From Streptomyces sp. NBC_01465 (lineage in GTDB: Bacteria > Actinomycetota > Actinomycetes > Streptomycetales > Streptomycetaceae): 64,000 nucleotides of DNA. The translations under genes were made by a program, and so were the position numbers. Positions 1 through 10,600 of this stretch are shown here, in pieces. The notes beneath the pieces were generated by a model. The model was given only the letters and a program-made list of their open reading frames with translations. It was not told the origin of the DNA and searched no databases. The stretch covers positions 8,804,001 to 8,868,000 of the forward strand of contig NZ_CP109467.1 in the NCBI RefSeq assembly GCF_036227325.1, read 5' to 3'. The first letter of the stretch is position 1. Each line of letters begins with the position of its first letter.

Positions 1-183
1 GCCTGCTTGCTGCGGCACATCAGCGACCTCATCACCCTTCGCATGGCACTGCGAGACGCCTCACCAGGGCAACGAGCCGAGCTCCTGGCCGCCCACCAGG
101 CATGGTGCACGGCGCGCGTACGGCCTGCCACCCCGCGCCGACGCAAGCATCAAGCAGACAGCCGGTCATACGGCGACGCCTGA
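1..183 (+). CDS. C-terminal end of an unidentified protein (partial)
   Basis: Reading frame 1 is open from the first base of the window to a TGA at 181-183, giving about 60 residues. The sequence contains a charged helix-like stretch (LLRHISDLITLRMALRD) and a basic tail (RPATPRRRKH). Codon use is GC3-rich, as expected for real coding sequence here. The start lies outside the window. The arginine/lysine-rich C-terminus could suit a DNA-binding or mobilisation protein, but no domain is visible, so no function is assigned. Confidence 0.5.
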   Translation, partial: ACLLRHISDLITLRMALRDASPGQRAELLAAHQAWCTARVRPATPRRRKHQADSRSYGDA

Positions 184-350
184 CGACGTAAAGCGCGTCG
201 TCCAAGGAAGACGAGGACCCTGGCCACAACCCATGGCCAGGGTCCTACACACACTCCACGACGCATCGGGGGAAGGCTGACCTGCCCCACGCCTTGGGTT
301 CCAGTTCTGGTGGCCAAGACGTCGTTTCTTTTGGCGGTGTGCCTTCCGGA

Positions 351-923
351 TCAGCGGTCGTTCGTGGGCTCTGCACACCCAGCCAAGAGGGCGGCCAAGG
401 CCGTGCCCACGGAGTCGGTGGGGAGGAATCGCTGGATCGCGTCGCCCTCCGGCGATGTGATCACGTAGTTTCCCGCTAGGTAGGAGAGGTCTCCCCAGTG
501 TTCTCGGGTGTGGGCCCGCGTCAGGACATGGCCACATCGCGTGCAGGCGATCCACGGCACGAGGACGTTGGCCACGTCCGGGTCGGCCCCGACTGCCGGC
601 GAGTTGACGATGTTGTCAGCGTGTTCGATCAGCTTCAGCTGGGCCGGAGCGTCGTCCCTACGGCATTGAAGGAGCCGGGGCGTGAGCGACTCCCTCTCGC
701 CCCAGACTTCTGCGAGCACGGATATCCGCGCCCTGACCGTCTCACTGATCGGCACCCGGCGGGCGAGGAGCCCGGAGACGAGCAGGCCAAGCCCCGCTTC
801 CTGCTCGCCGATGTCCCAGCAGTCCTTGATCTCCTGGGCATCGGCCTCTGGCAGCAATGCGGCGAGCTGGTGCCAGACAACAACGTCATCGATCACCCCG
901 CAGACGCTACCGGCCCGCTCCAT
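351..923 (-). CDS. Hypothetical protein with CxxC motif
   Basis: A 190-residue protein with an ATG start at 923. The N-terminal two thirds look helical and acidic. Near residue 130 there is a CTRCGHVL motif followed by an RAHTREHW segment, which could bind a metal ion, but only two cysteines are obvious. No signal peptide or membrane helix is visible. It stands alone on the minus strand between the partial gene at the window edge and the plus-strand genes from 1183. No family recognised; function unknown. Confidence 0.6.
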   Translation of the reverse strand: MERAGSVCGVIDDVVVWHQLAALLPEADAQEIKDCWDIGEQEAGLGLLVSGLLARRVPISETVRARISVLAEVWGERESLTPRLLQCRRDDAPAQLKLIEHADNIVNSPAVGADPDVANVLVPWIACTRCGHVLTRAHTREHWGDLSYLAGNYVITSPEGDAIQRFLPTDSVGTALAALLAGCAEPTNDR

Positions 924-1182
924 GCGCGCCCCCGAGCCCTGGAGGTCCCGGCGGGCGGGGAGGCGAAGCTGCCCTGGAGTGCAGGGCAGAGTATTCGGCT
1001 GATTCCTGGCCGCCGCATCACGGAAACAGCCTGGTCGCTGCTCCCCGTCGCGGACGCAGGGGCGGTATCGGCGTCTGGATTCCGCCGCTGCAGGTGGCCT
1101 TCGCGTGACGTGTTGTCAGTCCCGGCTGGTGTCCTCATTTCAACGGGCCGCCAGCGTGCCCGTGTTGGGGGAGGGGCGGGAC

Positions 1183-1458
1183 ATGCCAATGGTGGAGGAG
1201 CACGAGCGGGGCGGGACGAGAGTGCGCCGGCATTTCCGGTGGGCGCCGGGGGCACGACGGGATCTGTCGATTTTGGTGGTGCTGGGACTCGCGGTCGCGG
1301 GCTACGAAGGGGCGTCGCGTGCGGCCGGCAGCGACGGTCAAGTGCCGGGGCCCCGGCCGGCGTCGACTGCCACGTACCCGGTGCACTTCGAGGGCTGGCA
1401 GAACCCGAAGCCGGCACCGCGGCCGACGGTTTCCTACCCGATCCGGTTCGACCACTGA
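1183..1458 (+). CDS. Small single-pass membrane protein
   Basis: A 91-residue ORF. The ATG at 1183 is preferred to an upstream in-frame ATG at 1105 because a purine-rich GAGGGGCGGG sits just before it. Residues about 30-46 (LSILVVLGLAVAGYEGA) form one membrane helix or signal anchor after a basic N-terminus. The rest is Pro-rich, with two similar short motifs (TYPVHFE and SYPIRFD). It lies about 100 bp upstream of the Mrr-like gene on the same strand and may be co-transcribed. Function unknown. Confidence 0.6.
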   Translation: MPMVEEHERGGTRVRRHFRWAPGARRDLSILVVLGLAVAGYEGASRAAGSDGQVPGPRPASTATYPVHFEGWQNPKPAPRPTVSYPIRFDH

Positions 1459-1559
1459 TAGGTGCCGGAGCGTCCCTTGGCGCGGCGGCGAGGCCCTCTT
1501 GCCGGGGCAGGTCCGGCCTTTCACACTGCGGATCACGAGCGTGGGGGAGTGGGGAAGTG

Positions 1560-2246
1560 ATGGCAGCACGACGACGGCGCCGACGCATGAGGAAGCGCAC
1601 ACGCAGGCAACTGCAGGGCTGGGGTGCGGTAGCGGCGGTGATCGCCGGGGTGTGGGTGGCCGGGAACTGGGCGGTGGTGTGGCCCGTCCTGGTGGCGGTG
1701 CTCGGCATAGCCGTGCTGGGCGGGGCCGGATGGGGATTGTGGCGAGCGCACCTGCACGCCGTCGAAGGAGACCGTCAGTGGCGGGCACAGGAAGAGACCA
1801 GGGTGCGGGAACTGTCCATGGCCGAGGTCGACAAACTCTCCTGGCAGGAATTCGAGCACTACGTCGCAGACCTGTGCCGGCGGGACGGCTGTCGAGATGT
1901 CGTCGTGAGCGGCAAGAGCGGCGACCTGGGGGCCGACGCCGTCGGCTACCTCGCCGACGGCCGCAAACTGGTCGTCCAGGTCAAGAAGTACGCGCCCGAG
2001 CGCAGCGTCTCCTCCCAGGACATGCAGAAGTTCGTCGGCACCGCCCGCCTCGAGTACGGCGCGGACGTTGCCCTGTTCGTCACCACGTGCCGCGCGTTCA
2101 CGAAGGCCGCCCTCGGCCTGGCGGTGCGCCAGGACATCGTTGCCCTGCACCGCGACTTGCTCGGCTCCTGGGTCAAAGGCGCCCATCTGGAGTCGCTGAT
2201 CCCGCTGAACGGAAGCGGTGGCGGCGCGCGACGCCCGCCAGCCTGA
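1560..2246 (+). CDS. Membrane-anchored Mrr-like restriction endonuclease
   Basis: A 228-residue protein. An Arg-rich N-terminus (MAARRRRRRMRKR) precedes two adjacent hydrophobic segments at about residues 21-37 and 40-60, so the protein is probably anchored to the inner face of the membrane. Residues about 90-222 match the Mrr_cat nuclease fold: LSWQEFEHYVADL opens the domain, followed by a PD-(D/E)XK-type core with GDLGADAVG (D126) and VVQVKKY (Q140, K142), the D...QxK signature of this family. Members cleave DNA, often modified DNA, and TM-tethered Mrr proteins are common in Streptomyces. The ATG at 1560 follows GGGGAAG. No methylase gene is adjacent. Confidence 0.8.
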   Translation: MAARRRRRRMRKRTRRQLQGWGAVAAVIAGVWVAGNWAVVWPVLVAVLGIAVLGGAGWGLWRAHLHAVEGDRQWRAQEETRVRELSMAEVDKLSWQEFEHYVADLCRRDGCRDVVVSGKSGDLGADAVGYLADGRKLVVQVKKYAPERSVSSQDMQKFVGTARLEYGADVALFVTTCRAFTKAALGLAVRQDIVALHRDLLGSWVKGAHLESLIPLNGSGGGARRPPA

Positions 2247-2527
2247 CGGGCGCCTCTCGCTGCTCCTGGATCACTCACCACTCCTCTATGAGGTGCGACA
2301 TGAAGGTTTGGGGAGGCGTTGAGGCCCGGGACCGACGAGGCGTCCGTCCGACGCCCACGCGACCGCCACCACCCTGAGCAGCAGCACCGCGCACCGATCT
2401 ACGGTGAGGCATGAGATGCCCGGGTGGTCATGAGCGTCACGGTCCCACTGCTCGAACAGCCCGTAACGAAGTCTGATCTCGTCCTGGACTGTCCTACCTA
2501 CGGATCAGGACCGATGGTCTCGTGACG

Positions 2528-2680
2528 ATGGAACGTGTGGGCGATGTGGTCATGGCGGCGTTCGCGCTGCGGGTGTTCGGCCGTGATGCGGCCCTGCTGC
2601 TGCGCCGTGCCGCGGCGGCCGGGGTGCGGGCGGGCGTGAGCGAGATGCAGCGCGGTACCCACCGGGAGGGGCAGCAGTGA
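2528..2680 (+). CDS. 50-residue protein upstream of the sigma-factor gene
   Basis: A short ORF with an ATG at 2528. It is hydrophobic/alanine-rich in the middle and basic throughout (FALRVFGRDAALLLRRAAAAG). Its TGA overlaps the GTG start of the sigma-factor gene as GTGA at 2677-2680, a typical translational coupling. This overlap is the main reason to accept so short an ORF. It may be a small regulator or leader peptide for the sigma gene; function unknown. Confidence 0.5.
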   Translation: MERVGDVVMAAFALRVFGRDAALLLRRAAAAGVRAGVSEMQRGTHREGQQ

Positions 2681-3252
2681 GTCAGGGCCTGCCGTACTCC
2701 ACGCCGATGACGAACAACAAGCAGCTGCCGGTGGACTTCTCGGCATTCCATCAGATGCACCGGCCCACCTACCTGCGCTGGGCCGAGACCTACCTCAACC
2801 ACCGCGCGGATGCCGAGGAGGCCGTCGACGCCGCCTTCGAGTAGATCCTCACCACCTGGGGTGCGGTGCTGACAAAGGAGAACCCGGCCGGCTATGCCTG
2901 GAGCATCCTGCGCACCCGCACCATCGACGTGGGACGAGCCCGCGGAAGGCGGATCGCCTTAATCGGGGCGGCCTTCGAGACGGCAGCCCTGCACCACAGC
3001 GTCGACCCGATCGGCCAGCTCGAGGAGAGCCTCAACCAGTTTGCCGCGATCCGCCGGCTCCCGCCGCGCCAGATGGACGTGACGATCCTCCTCCACCTCC
3101 AGGGCCTGAGCGTGGACCAGGTCGCCGACGAGCTCGGCATCACCCCCGCCGGCGTGCGATCCACCGCCCGCCACGCCAAACGCCGGCTGCGCGAGGCCTT
3201 CGGACTGCCCGCCAAGCACCGGGAAGGACACGCTGATGACGTCGCCCATTGA
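2677..3252 (+). pseudogene. Sigma-70-type RNA polymerase sigma factor with in-frame amber codon
   Basis: From the GTG at 2677 (coupled to the previous ORF) one frame runs to 3252, interrupted only by TAG at 2842-2844 (codon 56). Upstream residues (FHQMHRPTYLRWAETYL...DAEEAVDAAFE) and downstream residues (ILTTW...GYAWSILRTRTID) join seamlessly into sigma region 2. Region 4 follows with LPPRQMDVTILL and the helix-turn-helix LSVDQVADELGITPAGVRS. Full length would be 191 residues, a usual size for short ECF-like sigma factors. A CAG-to-TAG transition is the simplest explanation, since Gln is commonly found here. The product is either truncated, rescued by suppression, or restarted downstream. The 3' end overlaps the next gene by 17 bp. 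Confidence 0.75.
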
Positions 3253-4003
3253 TGACCTGCTCGCGCGAGCCCGACTGCTGCACCGGCCCTGCACCCAGAC
3301 CGATATCGAGGATGCGGAGCGGCGCATCGCCGCCCGCGCGACCGCACACAGCGCACAGGACGAAGAACTCGAACCGGCCTGGCGTGAACTGCTCGCCGAA
3401 CCCAGCCCTCGGCCGGACGAAGCTTCCGCCGAGCAGGACCTGGCGGTCCTGTGCCGTACCGTCATCACCCACCCCAAGGCCCTCGGCGACCTGGAACTTT
3501 TCTTCGAGCGGGTCCCTGATCCGGCCGGAGCCCTGGTACTGGGCTGCATGCTCCAGCTCCTCGACCGTGAGGAGTCCGCCCGTTTCTGGTGGCAGTTCGC
3601 CGCCGGTGCCGGCGACCCCGCCGCCACGTACTGCCTCTCCCTGCACCACCGGGCACTGGGACAGCACGGCGAGGCCGACTGGTGGGACTGCCAGGCCGCC
3701 GAGATCACCGTCCACGACGCCGATGACGACGAGGTCGACGTCCCCACCGTGCTGCGCATCATCCGAGCCCTGAGGAAGGACGCGACGGCGGTACCCGACA
3801 CCGTCAACGCCGTACTTCACTACGTACCGGCCGCCGTGGCGTTCGTCGACGACGACGACCTCGAACTCCCCCTGCCCCTGCCCGATCCCGACTTCGCCGA
3901 CCGCGTGAGCGCGCTGACCACCCCCGCACCACGACGGGCGGCGCACCGGGAGACCGGCCTTGATCCGCTGCCGGAACGCCACCCGGCAGCCCCCAGGCGG
4001 TGA
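3236..4003 (+). CDS. Hypothetical protein, partner of the sigma factor
   Basis: A 255-residue cytoplasmic protein. The ATG at 3236 lies inside the last codons of the sigma-factor gene, with GGAAGGACACGC as ribosome-binding site, so translation is coupled. The middle is helical and rich in Trp and Cys (LLDREESARFWWQFAAGAGDP), resembling a TPR/Sel1-like helical arrangement. The C-terminal third carries an acidic run (FVDDDDLELPLPLPDPD) and ends in a basic, Pro-rich tail. Its conserved position suggests a regulator or partner of the sigma factor, but this is inference from context only. Confidence 0.7.
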   Translation: MTSPIDDLLARARLLHRPCTQTDIEDAERRIAARATAHSAQDEELEPAWRELLAEPSPRPDEASAEQDLAVLCRTVITHPKALGDLELFFERVPDPAGALVLGCMLQLLDREESARFWWQFAAGAGDPAATYCLSLHHRALGQHGEADWWDCQAAEITVHDADDDEVDVPTVLRIIRALRKDATAVPDTVNAVLHYVPAAVAFVDDDDLELPLPLPDPDFADRVSALTTPAPRRAAHRETGLDPLPERHPAAPRR

Positions 4004-4069
4004 CACCCCGCACCACCATTCGATCCGCGACCATCCGCGGCCGGAAGACGGTGAGAGGAAACAAGGGGA

Positions 4070-4104
4070 GCGGCCCCGTGTACGTGCGAAGGCCACGGGG
4101 CCGC
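4070..4104 (+). terminator. Candidate rho-independent terminator
   Basis: A 10-bp perfect inverted repeat (CGGCCCCGTG at 4071-4080, CACGGGGCCG at 4094-4103) with a 13-nt loop lies 67 bp after the stop of the gene at 3236-4003. No U-tract follows, which is common in high-GC actinomycetes. Confidence 0.5.
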
Positions 4105-4661
4105 GAGGTCGTCCTGTCGGAACGCCCACCGCGACCGTACGAGGCGTTGAGGTGGTAAGCGACTTGTGGGCTGCTGTACGGGTGTCCGCAGGGCGGTTGC
4201 GCGGCTGGCGCCTTGTCGGTACAGGCGCTTGCCAGGCAGCCGCGGGGTGGGGACCTGGCGTCGTGAAGTACTGGTCCTCAAGGAACTCACTCACTTGTGG
4301 GCAGGCCGGACTGGCGCAATCGGCGTCGCGGCTGACCGCCAGTTGACGGTCGACCGTGGTGCGGCGCTTCGTACTGCCTTTCGGACAGTTTGGCGAGCGA
4401 CGTCCGATGCCGGGTCAAGCGCGGTGGGGCTGGGCGTGGTGACCGCACACCGTGAGTGATCGGTGTCTTTGTGCTGGAGTTTTGGGGTCCGTTTCAGGCC
4501 CTCTGGTGATCGTGGAGGTGGCTCATTTATGAAGGGGGCACGTCAATAGGTGCTGGATTCCCAGGATGTGAAAGCGGCCTGTGTGTAGGTTGTGTCGCCC
4601 TGCGCGGTGTGCGTGAAGTACATGGGCCTGCTGCGGTTCATGTGGAGATCCGGGGGGCGCG
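4105..4661. other. Intergenic region upstream of the RHS gene
   Basis: About 560 bp without a convincing gene. Short ORFs here lack the codon bias of the neighbours. The stretch probably holds the promoter and leader of the large RHS gene. No clear repeat or operator was noticed. Confidence 0.4.
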
Positions 4662-7600
4662 GTGCGTCAGCACGGCGAACGGCTCAATGCACGGCTGGGT
4701 ATGAGATTCCGGCGGGTCATCGTCGGTGCGGTGATGATGGCGCTTGCCGGCGGAAGTCTCGCAGCGCAAGATGCGCCAACTGCAGCCTCCCTGCCGCACA
4801 GCACATCCTCGCCGACGCCGCAGGCGTCTTCCGCACCACCGCAGGAGGCGGAGCCCGCGGGCCCCTCGTCCTCTGTGTCGGCAAAGAACTCGGCCCGTGG
4901 CGCCGCTGGTGCGGCGGCGGTGACCAACTCCGCGGTGTACGCCTACGATGCGGCCGGCCGGATGGTCGGAGTGACGGACCCGGCTGGGGAGACAGCCCGG
5001 TATCGGTATGACGCCACCGGAAACCGGCTTGGTGTGGACCGCTACCCCTCGAGCCAGTTGTCAGTGCTGTCGATCGTTCCGGCCAGGGCAGCTGCCGGGA
5101 CGAGGGTCACCATCTCAGGGACCGGGTTCGCTCCGTCGTTAACCGGCAACACCGTCACGTTCGGCGGCGGAAAGACGGCAACCGTCGCCACGGCCACGGC
5201 GACTCGCCTGACGGTCACGGTCCCTGCCGCAGCAGGCACGGGAACGGTCGCGGTGAAGACCGGCACGACCACCGTCTCCTCCTCGGAGCCGTTCTCGCTG
5301 GCGGGTCCCGGTCCGGCGATCACAGCGATGAGTCCGGCTACCGGTCCCGCCAGCACCCAAGTGGCGCTGACGGGATCAGGGTTCGCCGCGGCCGACACGG
5401 ACAACGTGGTGCGGTTCAACGGCCTGATCGCCGTGGTCGTCTCCCGGACCGCCACGGCCCTCACCGTCAAGGTGCCACCCGGTGCCTCGAGCGGGCAGGT
5501 CACCCTGGACACCCCCGACGGGCAGACGAACGCCCCGAAAGACTTCACCGTACCCAGCACCTCGAACGTGGAAGCAACGGTGCGCACCACGGCAACGGAC
5601 ACCGCACCGGTGCCGGTTGCTGTGTCGCAGCCCGGAAAGATCTACCAGGTGCTGTTCGGGGCCGACCGGGGCGACGACGTCAGCTTCGGGTTCACCGGTT
5701 CGACATTCAGCGCGGTGACGCTGCGCCTGGTCGACCCGCAGGGCGCGACCGTGGACACGACGTCCATCGCAGGCAGCGCCCCGAACGACTGGGACCTGCG
5801 CCACCTTCCCCTGTCCGGCACCTATTCGCTCTACGTCGAACCGAACTCCAACGGGGTGGGCTCGGCCAGTCTCGTCTTGTCCGAAGCCGCCGGGGGAGCC
5901 CTGGACTACGCGGCAGCACCCTCCGCGGCCGCCATGACCCGGGCCGGGCAGAACACCCGCTGGACCTTCACCGCGACCGCAGGCGACTCCGTGAGCCTGG
6001 GCGTCGACGCGTTACAGATGACCTCGGTCAACGCCCTGCTCTACGCCCCGAACGGCGACAAACTCACCGAACGCCTGATCCCCAACAAGGGCGCCGACTC
6101 CATCGACCTGGATTCCGTGCCGCAGACCGGCACCTACGAACTGGTCCTGGACCCGTACAACGCCGCGACCGGAACGGCGCAGGCCAGCGTCTCGAACTAC
6201 AGCACCGGGGGAGTGGCCACCACCACCGGACCGGCCGTGCAGGTCCCCATATCGAGGCCGGGACAGAACGGCACCGCCACCTTCCAGGGCCAACTGGGGC
6301 AGCAGCTCTCCCTCGGCATGGCGGCGACCGGGTTCACCACATCGTTGCCCGTGACGATCAAGACACCCAGTGGCACCGTCCTGGAGACCCAGACCGCCTG
6401 GTGGAACTCACCGACGGAATGGGAACTGAAAACCCTGCCAACCACCGGTACCTACACCATCGTTGTCGCCCCCACCGCATTGGGAACGGGGCAGCTCTCC
6501 CTGACCTTGTCGCAGACAGCAACACTGGCTGCCCTGACCACCGGCGCTGCCCCGGCCAAGGCGGACATCCCCCGGTTCGGCCAGAACCTCGAATCGACCT
6601 TCCAGGCCACCACGGGCGACGATCTATCGCTGGGGCTTTCCGCGAACACCGTCACCACCAATCTGCTGGTCAGCGTCATCAACCCCTCGGGCAGCACGCT
6701 GATCAACCAACGGATGGTGTACACCGGGCAGTCCGGCACCATCGGCCTCTCCGATCTCCCGGAGACAGGCACCTACCGCATCGTCATCGACCCCTACCAA
6801 GGGGGCACCGGGTCGCTCTATCTGACCCTGTCGGTGGACATCGGCAACGTCGTGCAGATCGACGGCGCCTCGGCCCTGGTGAGCAGCACCCGGCCCGGGC
6901 AGCGCCTGCGCGCCACCTTCACCGCCCCGGCCGGCGGCATGGCCGGGCTGGCCCTGACGAGCAACACCTTCACCGACACCACGAATCTGACACTGCTCGA
7001 TGCGTCCGGAGCACTGGTCAAGGATCTGGGCACCGTGTCCAAGGCGACGGACGGGGCCAAATACTTCGCCGCGCTGACTGCGGGCGCGACCTACACCGTC
7101 CTCCTGGAGCCCACCAACGGCGCCACCGGTACGGGCACCCTGTGGCTCTCCGCCCCGGTCAACGCTGGCGCGCTGCCCGCGAACGCCTCACCGGTGACCG
7201 GTGCACTCACCCGGCCCGGCCAGCAACTGCTGTTCACCCTGCAGGCCACTGCCGGGGAGGGGGCCGCCGTTCTGATCTCGAACAGCACCTTCACCGGCGT
7301 CACGAACATCGTCACCCAGACGTCGGCCGGTGCCAGTGCCGGGCCCGCCGTGACGCTGACCGGGGCCACCGGCGAGACGGATCTGCGCCCGCCGCTGCAG
7401 GCCGGCACCTACCAGGTCCTCCTCCAGCCGGCCAAGCCGGTGTCTGGGAACGCCACCGCCAGCCGCGTCAACGACATCAACGGCGGGACACTGACGGTCG
7501 GCGGAGCCCGTGTGCCCGCAGCCATCACGGCGGCGGCCGGCAACGCGCACTACACCTTCGCCGGAACCAAGGGCCAGAAGATCACCACCGTCGTGGACGC

Positions 7601-10600
7601 TCCGCCCTATGACTGGGAGTTGTCCGTGGCGGGCCCGGACGGCAAGTGGCTGGTCGACGCCCGGTACGTCGCGAAAGCGACTCTGTCGGTCGACCTTCCT
7701 GCGCTGACGGCCGACGGCACCTACACCGTGACCGTCGACCCCTACTCCCGGGCCACCGGCACCATCACCCTGGGCGCCAAAGTGACCGGGACCCTGGCGA
7801 AGACCCCCGCCACCGCGGACAAGCCAACAACACCGCCTGCACGAGCACACACCGATACAGCCCCCGGCATCGTGCCCACGGGGGCCGATGCCTGGCAGCC
7901 GGACCAGCGCAACCTCTCCGGCCGCGACTGGACCACCCACCGAGGTGCGGCCCCGGCCGCACTGCCCGCACTTCGGGCCCCGCCCGGGCAGACCTCCCTC
8001 ACCGGACGGGTGCTGAAACTCGACGGCACCGCGCTGCCCGGCGTCACCGTCACGGTGGCGAACAAGACGGCACGCACCGACAGCAGCGGGCGCTTCCTCC
8101 TGGCCGGCATCAGCGCCCAGGCCCGCACCGTAGTGGTCGACGGCAGCAGTGCGAACAGCCGCAGCCGCCAGTACGGCACCTACAGCATCCGCATCACCCC
8201 GCGCGCCGGACGGGCCATCGACCTGGGCTTCCCGGTCTGGATGACGCCCCTCGACACCAAGCACACCGTCACCTTCACGGCCCCGGCCCGCACGGACGTC
8301 GTCCTCAAGACCCCGCAGATCCCCGGTCTCGAGGTCCACATTCCCAAGGGCTCCGTCATCCGTGACGCCAAGGGGAACACGGTCACCAAGCTCGGCATCA
8401 CCGCTATCCCCACGGACCGCACTCCCTTCCCCCTCCCCAAGGACAGCCAGGTCCCGGTCTACTTCACCGTCCAGCCCGGCGGGACCACCGTCTTCCCCAA
8501 GGGCGCCCAGATCATCTATCCCAACTACACCCAGCAGACCCCCGGCCACGAGATGGACTTCCTCAACTACGACCCGGCCGACAAGGGCTGGCACGTCTAC
8601 GGGCACGGGAAGGTCTCCGCCGACGGCCGCCAGGTCATCCCGGACAAGAACACCCGCGTATGGGCGTTCAACGGTGCAATGATCAGCGGCTCCGCCACCA
8701 TCCCCTTCGACATCCCGCTGCTCGACGACGTCGTCGACTGGCTCTCGGGCGACCCGGTCGACCTGCACAGCGGTCTGCTCACCGACACCCACACCGACCT
8801 GGCCGTCGGCGATGAACTCGGCAACGCCGAAGTCACCCGAAGCTACTGGCAGGGCGACACCCGATCCCGCGCCTTCGGTATCGGACGCGACCTCAGCTAC
8901 AACGCCCGCCTGTTCCGCGCCGACACGACGACCTACCGGGACACCGACCTGTACCTGCCCGGCGGCAGAACAGTCCACTTCGTGCGCACCTCACCCGGAA
9001 CGCACTACGACGACGCCGTGTTCGAACCCACCGACTCGTCCTCAGATTTCCAGGGCACCCGGATCCAGTACGACCACACCGCGAACCACGGCGGATGGAA
9101 CCTCACCTTCCGCGACGGGACCGTCTGGTTCTTCCCCGAATACGCGCCGCTGGCCGAGATCCGCGACCGGCACGGCAACAACCTGCGCCTGACCCGCACC
9201 GACGCCCCCTACGGAGACGTCATCCAGGCCGCCACCTCCTCGGGACGCTGGGTCAGCCTCACCTACGACGCCCAGCACCGCGTCAGCTCCACCCAGGACA
9301 ACACCGGGCGCACCACCGCGTACACGTACGACACGACGGGCCGGCTGGACACCGTCACCGACCCGGCAGGAAAGATCAGCCGGTTCACCTACGACGGCAC
9401 GAGCAACCGCATCGCCACCGCCAACGACGCCCGCGCCATCACCTACATGACCAACACGTACTACGCCGACGGGCGGGTCAAGGACCAGACGCTCACCGAG
9501 GGCGCCAAGTTCTCCTTCACCTACGACAAGAACGGCTCCGGCCAGGTCACCGCGACCAACGTGACCCAGCCCGGCGGATCAATCCGTCGTGTGGAATTCG
9601 ACGCCAGCGGGATGGGCACCTCCGACACCGAGGCGTACAACACGACCCTGGCCCGCAAGACCCTCTTCGGACGGGGCACACGCCACCGCGTCGACACCAT
9701 CACCGACCCCTACAACCGGCGCACCGACTTCACCTACGACGCAAACGGCAACATCACCTCCACGACGGACCTCGCCGGCACGGCCGACGCCCGCTCCTCG
9801 GGCACCGAAACCCTCGATGGGCCCTTCGACCAGCCGACCCAGAGCACCGACACCCTGGGCAACGCGACGCTCTACACGTACGAGACGAACGGGGACCTGA
9901 AATCGGTCAGCGACCCCGAAGGGCGCACCACCACCTACACCTACGCGCCCGACGGGCAGGTCAAGACCGTCACCGACGCCGACGGCGTCACCGAATTCAC
10001 CTACCGCTTCGGCCAGCTGGTCTCCGTGAAAGACGCCGAGGGCCGCATCTCGAGCCAGTTCACCGACGCCGCAGGCCGCCCCAGCGCTACCAGCGACCCG
10101 TCCGGCGCGACGACCGCGATCGTGTACGACAAGCTCAGCCAGGTCCGCCAGACGACCGACCCGATGGGCTTCACCACCGGCTACGCCTACGACGACAACG
10201 GCAACCTGACGGGCCTCACCGACGCCCGCACCCACACCGCCAGCTGGGGTTACGACAACGCCGACCGGCTCAAGTCGGCAACCGACGCACTCGGCAACCA
10301 GTCCACCTTCGGCTACGACGCCGCCGGCAACCTCGCCAAGGCCACCACACGGGCAGGGAAAGTGGCCACCGCCGAATTCGACCTCCTCGGACGGCAGACG
10401 AAGGGCTCCTACGGGGTCACCACGACCGGCACCGCGGAGTCGACCGCCACCTACACCTACAACGACTTCGACCTCCCCCAGACCATCACCGACACCGCGG
10501 CCGGCAACGAGAGCTTCACCTACGACCCCTACGACCAGGTCAAGACCGCCACCAGCTCCACCGGCACCGTCACCTACGGCTACGACAGCGACGGGCGGCG

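Noticed and set aside
498..1559. Long plus-strand extension upstream of the Mrr-like gene
   Set aside because: The frame stays open but reads as low-complexity Arg/Gly/Pro, overlaps a good minus-strand gene and a separate plus-strand ORF, and a proper start with membrane helices exists at 1560.
3140..4294. 384-residue minus-strand ORF opposite the sigma cassette
   Set aside because: It is the complement of well-supported plus-strand genes and shows no domain or sensible composition.
7188..8978. 596-residue minus-strand ORF inside the RHS gene
   Set aside because: Gly/Val/Asp-rich shadow of the RHS coding strand, a common artefact in high-GC DNA.
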